From Halalkalibacter suaedae (GTDB lineage: Bacteria > Bacillota > Bacilli > Bacillales > Bacillaceae_D): 64,000 bases of DNA. Positions within the stretch are counted from its first letter, which is position 1. Each line of letters begins with the position of its first letter. A program made the position numbers and the translations under genes. Below are positions 51,984-60,800 of this stretch, piece after piece. A model generated the notes under the pieces. It made no database searches. It was not told where the DNA came from and saw only the letters and a program-made list of their open reading frames with translations. The stretch spans positions 186,001 through 250,000 of the forward strand of contig NZ_JAGKSQ010000004.1 of the NCBI RefSeq assembly GCF_017939705.1, read 5' to 3'.

Positions 51984-52007
51984 TAAAAAGGAAATTTGTG
52001 TTAAAAT
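51984..52007 (+). promoter_or_regulatory. Shared extended -10 promoter element, copy j
   Basis: TAAAAAGGAAATTTGTGTTA then AAAT: GG, seven bases, TG, one base, TAAAAT. Sixty bases before the serine hydrolase start. Confidence 0.65.
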
Positions 52008-52066
52008 TGGATGTGATATATTGCTCGGTTTAAGATAAGCAAAGAGAGAATTTTGGAGGAGTTAAA

Positions 52067-53092
52067 TTGAAAACCTTTTTAGAAAATCGTCTTGATATCA
52101 TTCGAAAATCTATTAATTTCTCTGGAAGTATACTTGTTAAAAAGGCGAATGAGACTATAAAAGAGTTAAGCTATGGCTATGCTAATCGGTCTGAACAAAT
52201 TGAGAACCATTCATATACAAGATACGGAATAGCATCAGGGTGCAAGCTTTTTACAGCAATCGCCATCTGTCAACTAGTGGAAGCAGGGAAGCTTTCTTTT
52301 GATAAGACATTAGAAGAATGTCTTATCATGAATTTCCCTCATTTCTCCAAAGGTATTACAGTTCATCATCTGTTAACACATACTGCTGGAATACCTGATT
52401 ATTTTGATGAAGACGTTATGGACGATTTTGAGGAATTATGGGTGGATAATCCTATGTATCTTATAAGAACATTAGAAGATTTTGTTCCGCTGTTTCAGGA
52501 CGAACCTATGAAATTAGAGGTTGGAGAAAGGTTTCATTATAACAACACTGGCTATATCTTACTTGGATTAATCGTAGAGAATATCAGTCAACGGACTTTC
52601 TCAGATTATGTTGAAGAACATATCTTTAAGAAAGCTGAAATGACCAATTCAGGTTATTTTGAATTTGATTGTCTTCCTAAACATACAGCACTTGGTTATA
52701 TTGACCTTCCGAATGGGAAGTGGAAATCGAATATTTACTCGCTGCCAGTCAAGGGTGGCTCAGATGGGGGAGCCTATATTACTATTAACGATATGTCCAA
52801 CCTATGGGATGCACTAATCAGCAATCGATTACTTAATGAAGAACATACGAGTAAACTATTAACACCACATGTTCATACTGGTGATTTTAATGAATTCTAT
52901 GGTTACGGAGTTTGGATTGATAAAAATGATGGTGAGATCTTTAAGTATCATGTTATGGGCTATGACCCAGGAGTTAGCTTTCATTCGGCCTATTATCCGA
53001 AACAATTAATTAATACTATGATTTGCTCTAACAAATCCAGTGGTGCGTATGAAATGATGAAAGAAATTGACCAAGAAATTAGGTGCTTATAA
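52067..53092 (+). CDS. Beta-lactamase-fold serine hydrolase (class C-like)
   Basis: 341 residues from TTG 52067 after TTGGAGGAG. YGIASGCKLFTAIAICQLVE gives SxxK (SGCK), ITVHHLLTHTAGIPDYF the following loop, FHYNNTGYILLGLIVENISQ the YxN (YNN), and YHVMGYDPGVSFHS the HxG-like third motif. All three class C motifs are present, unlike the gene at 19095. No signal peptide. Peptidase or esterase; substrate unknown. Confidence 0.92.
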   Translation: MKTFLENRLDIIRKSINFSGSILVKKANETIKELSYGYANRSEQIENHSYTRYGIASGCKLFTAIAICQLVEAGKLSFDKTLEECLIMNFPHFSKGITVHHLLTHTAGIPDYFDEDVMDDFEELWVDNPMYLIRTLEDFVPLFQDEPMKLEVGERFHYNNTGYILLGLIVENISQRTFSDYVEEHIFKKAEMTNSGYFEFDCLPKHTALGYIDLPNGKWKSNIYSLPVKGGSDGGAYITINDMSNLWDALISNRLLNEEHTSKLLTPHVHTGDFNEFYGYGVWIDKNDGEIFKYHVMGYDPGVSFHSAYYPKQLINTMICSNKSSGAYEMMKEIDQEIRCL

Positions 53093-53682
53093 TGATTATT
53101 TGGATTAATGGGGCGTTTGGATCAGGCAAGACTCAAACCGCACATGAATTACATAGAAGAATCCCTCATTCATTTGTATTTGACCCAGAAAATTTAGGCT
53201 TTTATATCCGGAAAAATATCCCTAAAGAAATTAAAAGAGCTGATTTTCAAGATTATCCTATCTGGCGTGATGGAAATTATGAAATGCTAAAACATATAGA
53301 TCATGAATACGATGGTGTGATCATTGTACCAATGACGATTGTTAATCGAGAGTATTTCCAAGAAATTGTAGGCAAATTGAGAGCAGATAATATCATGGTT
53401 AATCATTTCGTATTATCGGCTACAAAAGAGACATTGGAGAAAAGGTTACGCAGCAGAGGCGAGCGGAAAAATTCATGGCCAGCTCGACAAATTGATCGAT
53501 GTATAAAAGCATTTGAAGATGAGATCTTCCACCAACGAATTGATACTGATCATATGTCGATTGAAAGTGTGGTAGAAACAATTGCTTCTCTGTCAGATAT
53601 AAAACTATTACCTGATAACAGAAATAAATTTAAAAAGAGGTTGGACCGAGTCGGTGTGCAACTTAAACAATTAAGGATTTAG
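53092..53682 (+). CDS. TmrB-like P-loop ATPase/kinase
   Basis: 196 residues. IIWINGAFGSGKTQTAHELH carries the Walker A motif GAFGSGKT, and VFDPENLGFYIRKNIP, DYPIWRDGNYEMLKH and HFVLSATKETLEKRLRSRGE are those of TmrB, the ATP-binding membrane-associated tunicamycin resistance protein, and its kinase-like relatives. The ATG overlaps the preceding stop (TAATG), so both are translated in sequence. The call of resistance is by family resemblance only. Confidence 0.87.
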   Translation: MIIWINGAFGSGKTQTAHELHRRIPHSFVFDPENLGFYIRKNIPKEIKRADFQDYPIWRDGNYEMLKHIDHEYDGVIIVPMTIVNREYFQEIVGKLRADNIMVNHFVLSATKETLEKRLRSRGERKNSWPARQIDRCIKAFEDEIFHQRIDTDHMSIESVVETIASLSDIKLLPDNRNKFKKRLDRVGVQLKQLRI

Positions 53683-53775
53683 TTGACTGATGAAGAAATT
53701 ATAGGAACTTTTCATTCTTTCAATCGTAAAACCTTTTAAGGGAGAGATCAGAGAGAAATTGAAAGGGGTGCTAAC

Positions 53776-54183
53776 TTGGAAACAACAGAAAAGTATCAGA
53801 AAGAAACTAAAATTACATTGTGACTGACTAGTATTGTTGCAATCATTCTACTAATAGCTCTCATAACTGGGATAATATCTCCTGAATTTTGGGTTATATT
53901 TATTGTTATTTCAATGACTTTGCCTATTATTTTCAAAAATAGAAAATTGACGATAGAAGAAGTGAGAATGAAACAAGCACGAATGGTAAAGAAAGGGGCA
54001 TTGTACTTTGTATTTGTCTATGGCATTTGCTTCTTTGGTTTTCCATTTGGGTTATTTATGGCTTTAGAAGATTGGGGTAATACAGTTGAATTTATTTCGA
54101 GAATTTTAGCAGCTATGCTGATCGGTGGGACTATTTTTGGTTCACTGATGTACATCTCCCTTAATAAAGGTGTGAGGAAATAA
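53776..54183 (+). pseudogene. Membrane protein gene with in-frame TGA
   Basis: TTG 53776 follows AAAGGGGTG and encodes METTEKYQKETKITL before TGA at 53821-53823. The frame then continues open as LTSIVAIILLIALITGIISP, a membrane helix, and on through two more (YFVFVYGICFFGFPFGLFMA; AAMLIGGTIFGSLMYISLNK) to the stop at 54181. One base change (for example TGG or CGA) would restore a 135-residue three-helix protein. An internal ATG at 53914 could give only the C-terminal part. True nonsense mutation or sequencing error. Confidence 0.65.
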
Positions 54184-54339
54184 CATTCACTATCGATATG
54201 AATGATTATGATGGATGATTATAGTTAATGTTGAAGGTGCCATGAATCATGATGGGAATGTGTGGTAGAAGGGTTCTAAAGATGTGCAAAGTATTTAAGA
54301 CGGGAAATATTAGATAGGTGAAGATATTAAATTATGAAG

Positions 54340-54376
54340 GCGATTGCTTAATAATAAATGGTGATCGCTTTTTGAT
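54340..54376 (+). terminator. Rho-independent terminator
   Basis: GCGAT and ATCGC form the closing part of a hairpin (GGCGATTGC and GTGATCGC region), ending TTTTTG. It closes the unit from promoter copy j. Confidence 0.6.
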
Positions 54377-54477
54377 TTAAGTTATTATAGTGTTGTCATT
54401 CTAAAAGGGCAGTTATCTATTCCTGCTGAAGTGAAATTCCCGTAATATTTAGCGATAACCATTGGAGAGTGAGAGAT

Positions 54478-55035
54478 ATGATAGATCTAAGGCAGAAGCC
54501 AATTATCGAAGGTGAGAAAATAATTCTAAGACCTTTTAAAACTGCTGATTTTCCTTATATTGAGGAATGTTTAAAGGATGCCGAGGTAATAAAACTGACT
54601 GGAAGCACTTCGGATCGTGTTAGAGATACTGTTCTCGATTGGTACAATACAAGAAATGACCAAATGGATCGCTTAGATCTTGCTATTGTAGATAAATCTC
54701 AAGACATTCTAGTTGGAGAAGTTGTTCTCAATTTATATGATGCGGAAAGCAACAGTATGAACTATCGAATACTCATAGGACCAAGAGGAAGAAATCGGGG
54801 GTTAGGAACGGAAGCAACCGAGCAGATGATTGACTATGCCTTTCAAAACATGAAACTAGATCAAGTAACGTTGAGTGTCTATGAATTCAATCCAAGAGCT
54901 AGGAGTGTGTATGAAAAGGTTGGGTTTGTTTTAGAAAGTATAGATGAAAACGAGCTAGAGTTCGAGGGAGAAGGGATAGATTCTATTAATATGAAATTGA
55001 CTAGAGAAGTTTGGTCGAGTAAAAAAAGACGTTAA
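54478..55035 (+). CDS. GNAT N-acetyltransferase, RimJ-like
   Basis: 185 residues from ATG 54478, eight bases after GGAGAG; GTG 54469 is within that site. KIILRPFKTADFPYIEECLK is the N-terminus of RimJ-like members, IGPRGRNRGLGTEATEQMID the acetyl-CoA loop (RxxGxG), and VTLSVYEFNPRARSVYEKVG the C-terminal helix-strand. Acceptor unknown. Confidence 0.92.
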   Translation: MIDLRQKPIIEGEKIILRPFKTADFPYIEECLKDAEVIKLTGSTSDRVRDTVLDWYNTRNDQMDRLDLAIVDKSQDILVGEVVLNLYDAESNSMNYRILIGPRGRNRGLGTEATEQMIDYAFQNMKLDQVTLSVYEFNPRARSVYEKVGFVLESIDENELEFEGEGIDSINMKLTREVWSSKKRR

Positions 55036-55161
55036 TTTAATTAATATTGATAGAAATTATCGATAGTTAATAATATAGAGTGTTGCTCCAATAAATAGTG
55101 CCTTATCATTCGAGAATGCTATTCGGTAGAAGAAATTATCTCGAGGAAAGCAGGGGATAGT

Positions 55162-55344
55162 ATGGAAAAACAAAATATATTCACTTGGTGGTTAATTGTT
55201 TTATTTGTTGAAATTATATGGTTGTATGTAACAATTCAAAATGTTCATGATACCAGTGAACTTGTATTTATGGTTGCACTAATTGGAGTCACAATCGCAG
55301 TGGGGGCAGTTGGAATAACTATATTTGGAATATCCAAAAGGTGA
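55162..55344 (+). CDS. Small two-helix membrane protein (60 aa)
   Basis: ATG 55162 follows GCAGGGG. Two hydrophobic helices (TWWLIVLFVEIIWLYVTIQN; VFMVALIGVTIAVGAVGITI) flank a short loop and the end is basic (FGISKR). Unknown; stands alone between GNAT and ABC genes. Confidence 0.6.
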   Translation: MEKQNIFTWWLIVLFVEIIWLYVTIQNVHDTSELVFMVALIGVTIAVGAVGITIFGISKR

Positions 55345-55506
55345 GAATTAAGTAAAAAAATATAAAACAGTGCGGCAAGGTTCCTTTTAAACTAATTAGA
55401 AACCTATTACATAGTTATTCGTATTGTTAGATCAATCTTTCCAATATTCTATAATGAAAAATCTTGATTTCATTCTGGGTTTCAAGTGATCAAGTAGGAG
55501 GTAATC

Positions 55507-56214
55507 ATGCTCGATGTTAAAATTGATCAGTTTTCCTATAATAAAAACGAACCTATCTTAGAGAATATTCATTTCAACATAAAGCCAGGTGAAATTATTG
55601 GCTTGATCGGTCAAAATGGGGCTGGGAAAAGTACGACTATTAAAACGATTTTAGGATTAACGAAAGGTTCGGAGCATTTGGTTACGTTCAAACAAGAAGA
55701 AGTATTGAGCTACATTCCTGAACGTCCAATTATTTATGAAGAACTGACAGTCTGGGAGCATATTGAACTATGTGCGTCGGCCCACCAATTAACGGAATGG
55801 GAACCGGAAGCCAATCGATTGTTAAAGCTATTCCGTCTTTATGAAAAATCACAATCATACCCGAAAGATTTCTCAAAAGGGATGCAGCAAAAATTAATGT
55901 TCATTCTAGCTTATCTGCCAAGCCCAGATTATTACATCATCGACGAACCTCTTATGGGCTTAGATCCTCCTTCTATAAAAGTGATACTCGAATTCTTACA
56001 GGCTGAAAAGCAGCGTGGTGCAGGCATTTTGATGTGTACCCATGCACTTGATACAGCCGAAAAGCATTGTGACCGTTTAATTATATTAGCCGATAAAACG
56101 ACCATCTTCCAAGGGACTTTACAAGAATTAAAAGAAGTAACTGGCAATGCAGACGGAGACTTACTAGATTGTTTTACCGATTTAGTTCAGAGCAAGGATG
56201 TCATTTATGATTGA
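55507..56214 (+). CDS. ABC transporter ATP-binding protein, EcsA-type
   Basis: 235 residues. GLIGQNGAGKSTTIKTILGL is Walker A, FSKGMQQKLMFILAYLPSPD the ABC signature followed by YYIIDEPLMGLDPPSIKVIL (Walker B), and CTHALDTAEKHCDR the switch histidine region. It resembles EcsA. ATG 55507 follows AGGAGG. It overlaps the permease gene by eight bases. In B. subtilis Ecs affects secretion and competence; this pair may be a paralogue since no third gene (EcsC) follows. Confidence 0.92.
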   Translation: MLDVKIDQFSYNKNEPILENIHFNIKPGEIIGLIGQNGAGKSTTIKTILGLTKGSEHLVTFKQEEVLSYIPERPIIYEELTVWEHIELCASAHQLTEWEPEANRLLKLFRLYEKSQSYPKDFSKGMQQKLMFILAYLPSPDYYIIDEPLMGLDPPSIKVILEFLQAEKQRGAGILMCTHALDTAEKHCDRLIILADKTTIFQGTLQELKEVTGNADGDLLDCFTDLVQSKDVIYD

Positions 56215-57334
56215 CCTAAGAGAGTTGTATACAATTCGTAAAAAAGAGGATGAAAGACAGCAAAAAAAACTGCTAGCATTCTTTTTTGACTGGACAATCT
56301 TATTCTACATATTATTGGTTGGAGCCGTTTTAATTGGTATATATATTTACTCTTGGTTAACGTCTTCTGACTGGTTAAGTGAGGTTCCTTTTCGCTTGAT
56401 TCACTTAAGCATTTTTATAGTGGTCGCATCAACATCATTAAGAATTTATTTCAAAGAAGCAGATCAACTTTTTTTGATTCGAAATACGTCGTTGATGAAT
56501 CGAATGATCAAAATTGGCTATAACAGATTAATTGTATTTGGGTTAATTAAAGCGACAATCGCCATTATAATACTCTTGCCATTCTTCTTGTTGAATTTCA
56601 ATGTTTTACAGATGGTATTTTACATTATGATGGTGTTACTATTCACTGTTTTTTATTTGCTCTATCTCAACAGTAACTGGCGTAGAAGGTGGCTGACATT
56701 TTGCATCTTTGTCATATACCTTTATTCAGATATGCATGTTGGAATGTGGATTGTAATTAGTATTTTATCTCTAATTCTAGCAATGTATTTGGTTAGAAAG
56801 ATCGATTATCGTGCTAAGCTTTTTAACAAATGGTTGGAGATCGACATGATTAATGGGGCTAAATTGTTGAAGTGGCTTTTCAGGTTATCTTCATTAGTGA
56901 TGATGATGAATGGGATCAAAGGTGTTAAGGGTGAATCGGATATGACACGGTTTATCCAGAAACATTGGACGATGAAGGGACGAATATTTAAGGAGCGATC
57001 CCAAAGCAACGTGTTACTAGAAACATTTTTGAAATGGTTTCAACGCCAACCGACAGTTTGGGTTTACTTTCTCGATGTTTGTATCTTAACTACGGTGGCC
57101 TTTTGGCTGCTGCCTGCCATTTGGATGGTTATTATTGTTGCGTTAATCAGTTGTTTCATAATGAAGAGGACCTTAAATACTCTATGGACTTTGTTCTTAG
57201 AAAATCCTTTTATGAAGCTTTATCGATGGGATAAAGAGCATATCATTAATGCGAAACAAAAAGCTCGGATTCTGTTTTTAATGAGTTATGGGGTTGTTGT
57301 CATTGCTGGGTTGTTGGTTAAGTTGGTATTTTAG
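56207..57334 (+). CDS. ABC transporter permease, EcsB-like
   Basis: 375 residues. An amphipathic N-terminus (RELYTIRKKEDERQQKKLLA) leads into several membrane helices (FYILLVGAVLIGIYIYSWLT; VFGLIKATIAIIILLPFFLL; VFYIMMVLLFTVFYLLYLNS) with basic loops. The fold and order with the ATPase match EcsB. ATG 56207 inside the end of the ATPase gene has AAGGA eight bases upstream and beats ATG 56198. The transported substance is unknown. Confidence 0.87.
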   Translation: MIDLRELYTIRKKEDERQQKKLLAFFFDWTILFYILLVGAVLIGIYIYSWLTSSDWLSEVPFRLIHLSIFIVVASTSLRIYFKEADQLFLIRNTSLMNRMIKIGYNRLIVFGLIKATIAIIILLPFFLLNFNVLQMVFYIMMVLLFTVFYLLYLNSNWRRRWLTFCIFVIYLYSDMHVGMWIVISILSLILAMYLVRKIDYRAKLFNKWLEIDMINGAKLLKWLFRLSSLVMMMNGIKGVKGESDMTRFIQKHWTMKGRIFKERSQSNVLLETFLKWFQRQPTVWVYFLDVCILTTVAFWLLPAIWMVIIVALISCFIMKRTLNTLWTLFLENPFMKLYRWDKEHIINAKQKARILFLMSYGVVVIAGLLVKLVF

Positions 57335-57377
57335 TTCAACCTTATTGAGTTAAAAATGATATGGATTAAGGTTTATG

Positions 57378-57412
57378 TTGGGCTTTCCTTGGACAGGGAG
57401 TGCCCTTTTTTA
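57378..57412 (+). terminator. Terminator after ABC pair
   Basis: GGGC and GCCC close an imperfect hairpin containing CC/GG pairs, followed by TTTTTT. It ends the EcsA/EcsB-type transcript. Confidence 0.65.
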
Positions 57413-57417
57413 ATAAC

Positions 57418-57600
57418 GAGGATCCTCATTCCGCTAAATACTTGTATAGAACATTGAAAAGGGATGAAGTGGATCCAGGTTCCGCTAATCGTCTAAGATT
57501 GACGATGTTATGAGCTATAAACTACAAATAACGGAATCAGGATCCTAAACCATACTTAAAATGAAGTAGTTTAAGCAAATAGCGGAACTAGGATCACAAA
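57418..57600. repeat. Four-motif TTCCGYTAA-class repeat, variant B
   Basis: AGGATCCTCATTCCGCTAAA, GGATCCAGGTTCCGCTAAT, then the inverted ATAACGGAATCAGGATCC and ATAGCGGAACTAGGATC. The pattern (two forward, two inverted, AT-rich spacers) is that of 17560-17765 and, less exactly, 21295-21480. Nothing else is recognised between 57413 and the start of the helicase gene at 57881. Confidence 0.75.
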
Positions 57601-57880
57601 CAGAAAATAACTTCTCAATAAATCTAACTCCCGACTAAATAGTTTCGTTTTTACCGACAGTACGTGCATTAGTAGAACCTTATTTATCAACTGCTGTAGA
57701 GGAATGGTAGCCTAGTAACGAGTATTTTTAATCGCTGAAAATATTTAGAGTTTCAAAGACAATTTCTCATTATATTGCTATTATTATAATGAAGATTTAA
57801 TTAGATAATAGGTATTGATTTCCCCACACATAACGGCTTGTATAAGCCATCAACATCAAGAGAAGGGTGAAGAAGAGAAA

Positions 57881-60800
57881 ATGTTTCAAAAACTAATTTC
57901 CAAATACAAACGATTTTTTCATAGAAACAACCAGGACTCAGCACAAGTCCAAGCTGACAATGAGTCTATAGAAAAGCGTATTCAGCAGGAAGTTGATAAG
58001 AGAGTAGAGCAAGAAGTGGGTCTTCGGCTTCAGCAGGAATTAGAGAAACGGACTGTCAAAGAAAATGAAGTGCTAGATATCTTTAGAGAAAAAGTACAAA
58101 TACCAGAAAGCAAAACTAGTCATAACAATATCAGCTCCTTATTTCAGCAAGAAAAACAGCTGCAGCAAGAGGAAACTGTACGTATACAAAAGCCGGAGCA
58201 AGAAACCCAAACACGTGTCGAACGTCAAAGGAAATTACGAGAAGCACAGCAAGAAAGATATCTATTACAAATGAAAGAACGTTTAAGAGAGGAACTAGAA
58301 GAAAAAGAGAGACTAGAAGAGGAACAAAGAAAGAAAAGAATTGAAGAGGAACGTAAAAAAAAGCTTGAAGAAGAACAACAAAAGCAAAGACAAGAAGATG
58401 AGCGTAGAAGAAAGCTAGAAAAGGCGAACCGAGTACGAATTGAAAATGAGCGAAGAGAAAAAGAGGCATGGAAACAATTAGAAGAGAGAAAAGAACGTGA
58501 AAAAAAGCAACAGCTTTTAGAGCAACAGAGAATAGAGCTAGAAAAGCAAAGACAGGCTCAACTAGATTTGGAACGAAAAGAAAAGTTAGAGCGTGAGAAA
58601 GAAAGAATTGCGAAAGAACTAGAAGAAGAGAAAGAGAGAATTGAGAAATTAGCTAGAGATCAAGGATTAACTTACGTCGGACATATTACAGAACTCATGA
58701 GAGCTGCTGAAAATAATGATTTGGATCTTGTGAGGACTTTAATTGATGACGGAGCGAATGTTAATGAATGTAATCGACAGATTGAAACACCGCTCATTTA
58801 TGCGTTAAAAAGTATCCAAAAAGGTTCGTTTGCTCAGGTTGTTGAATTGCTGTTACTAAATGGGGCCAATCCTCATGTGAAAACAAGAAATGATGTTACC
58901 GCCTTCATGTATGCGGAATCAAGAAAAGATCAAGCCTCAATGGATATATTATTGCAATTTGGTGCTGAGCAAAAATCATACAACCGCGAACAATCTACAG
59001 ATAAACTAACGAATCAAACAGAAGCGAGTCAAAAAGCTCAACCAAAAGTAGTATCATTTGAAGAACGTTTAGCTCGTTCCAAAAAGTTCTTTCCTGAAGA
59101 TGACGCATTTGAGCGTCAGTTTTTAAAGCATACGATTCAAAAACTAGATGAAAAAATCAAGCACTATACTCGTCCTAAATACTTTCGTGGTAACCCAGCA
59201 AATGCAGGGAATTTAGATAGGTTCGACCCTGTAGAAAATGCCTATTATAACAAGATTGCTGACAGTCTTAAACCATTAAGATCGCGCCCTTATTTTGGGA
59301 GGATCGATGTTAAAGGAGAAACTAGAGAAACATTTTATATCGGGGAATCCAGTATTGGGGATCGTGTCATTAGTTGGACAGCACCTGCTGCTTCTATTTT
59401 TTATGAAAAAAGATTAGGAATGGTTCAACATTATACACTAGGAAACGTATTTGTCGGTAGGATTCGTCAGTATGATATTAAGGGCGGATCGATGATAAGT
59501 ATGAGTGACTATAATGGCCATGTTGATCCGATTCTCGAACAAGCGTTAAAAACAAACAAAGGACATGAAATGACAACGATTGTCGAGACGATACAGGGTG
59601 AACAAGATAGAATCATTCGTCTACCTAAGAATCAAAATGTTATCGTTCAAGGTTCGGCAGGAAGTGGAAAGACGGCAATTGCTCTTCATCGTATCGCCTA
59701 TTTGTTTTTTCGATATAACGATCTCAAAGCTTCGAATTTAGTAATATTCGGACCTAATGAAATTTTCTTACAGCATATTAAAAACGTAATACCTAGTTTG
59801 CAAGTCTGGGATGTTGTTCAAACCTCTTTTCATAAGTGGGCAGCGGATCAGCATTTAAAGTTAAGTAAGATACCTGATCCTCAAACTATTTTTAATCGAC
59901 TGGATAAGATAAAAGATAGTAATAAAAAGAGTGAGCTTTCCGTGATATTGTCTTTTAAAGGTTCATACTTATTTCGAGATGCGGTGGAGGAGTATTATAA
60001 GCAGTACGAAAAAACGTTTGCTCCTAGTGAACCATTTGAATTCAAAACCGATCAAGGGTCATTTGTACTTTCAGTTGAAGAGTTTAGCAAGAAGTTTAAA
60101 GCATTGGATTATTTACCGTTAGCGAAGAGAGTAAGCAATATAGAATCAATCGTAATGTTAGAGTTCCAAAAATGGCAGAATTCTAAAAACCAAGTAGAAA
60201 TTCGGGCGTGTCAAAAACAGTTTAAACGTTATCTTGGACAAATAAAAAGCTTGAAGCCTATAAATATATATACGGAGTTTCTTGGATCAACACAACTGAG
60301 TCCTTATTTTCCTGAAAGCTTTGAAAATAGACCCGTTGACTTGCTTTTGAAGATGGGGAAAGAAAACCATATTTTTAATCCAAATCAAATAGTGTCTGAG
60401 GACTTAGCTGCTCTCATGCATCTAAAAATGTTGCTACATGGACTAAGTGAGGATGAGAAATTTCAGTATACAGTAATCGATGAAGCCCAGGATTACAGCC
60501 CATATGATCTGTGGGTGATCAGTCAGTTTACCGCAAAGAACTCACTAATGCTGCTTGGTGACTTAGGTCAAGGCTTGTACTCATACCGCGGGCTACAAAA
60601 CTGGGAAAATGTAAATAATGTGATCAATTCACCTAGTTATATTGAACTAGAAATGACCTATCGTTCGACTAAACAAATTACAGAGTTAGGTAATGATATC
60701 ATTAGCAGTTTTAGTGAAGGCCGATATCGTCCATCTAAGCCTACATTTAGAAATGGACCGAGGCCTGAAGTATATATCTGTCATTCAACGGAACTTATGC

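Noticed and set aside
58131-58469. 112-residue hydrophobic frame on the minus strand
   Set aside because: It is the complement of the Glu/Lys-rich coiled-coil codons of the helicase gene; such frames are always Phe/Leu/Val-rich.
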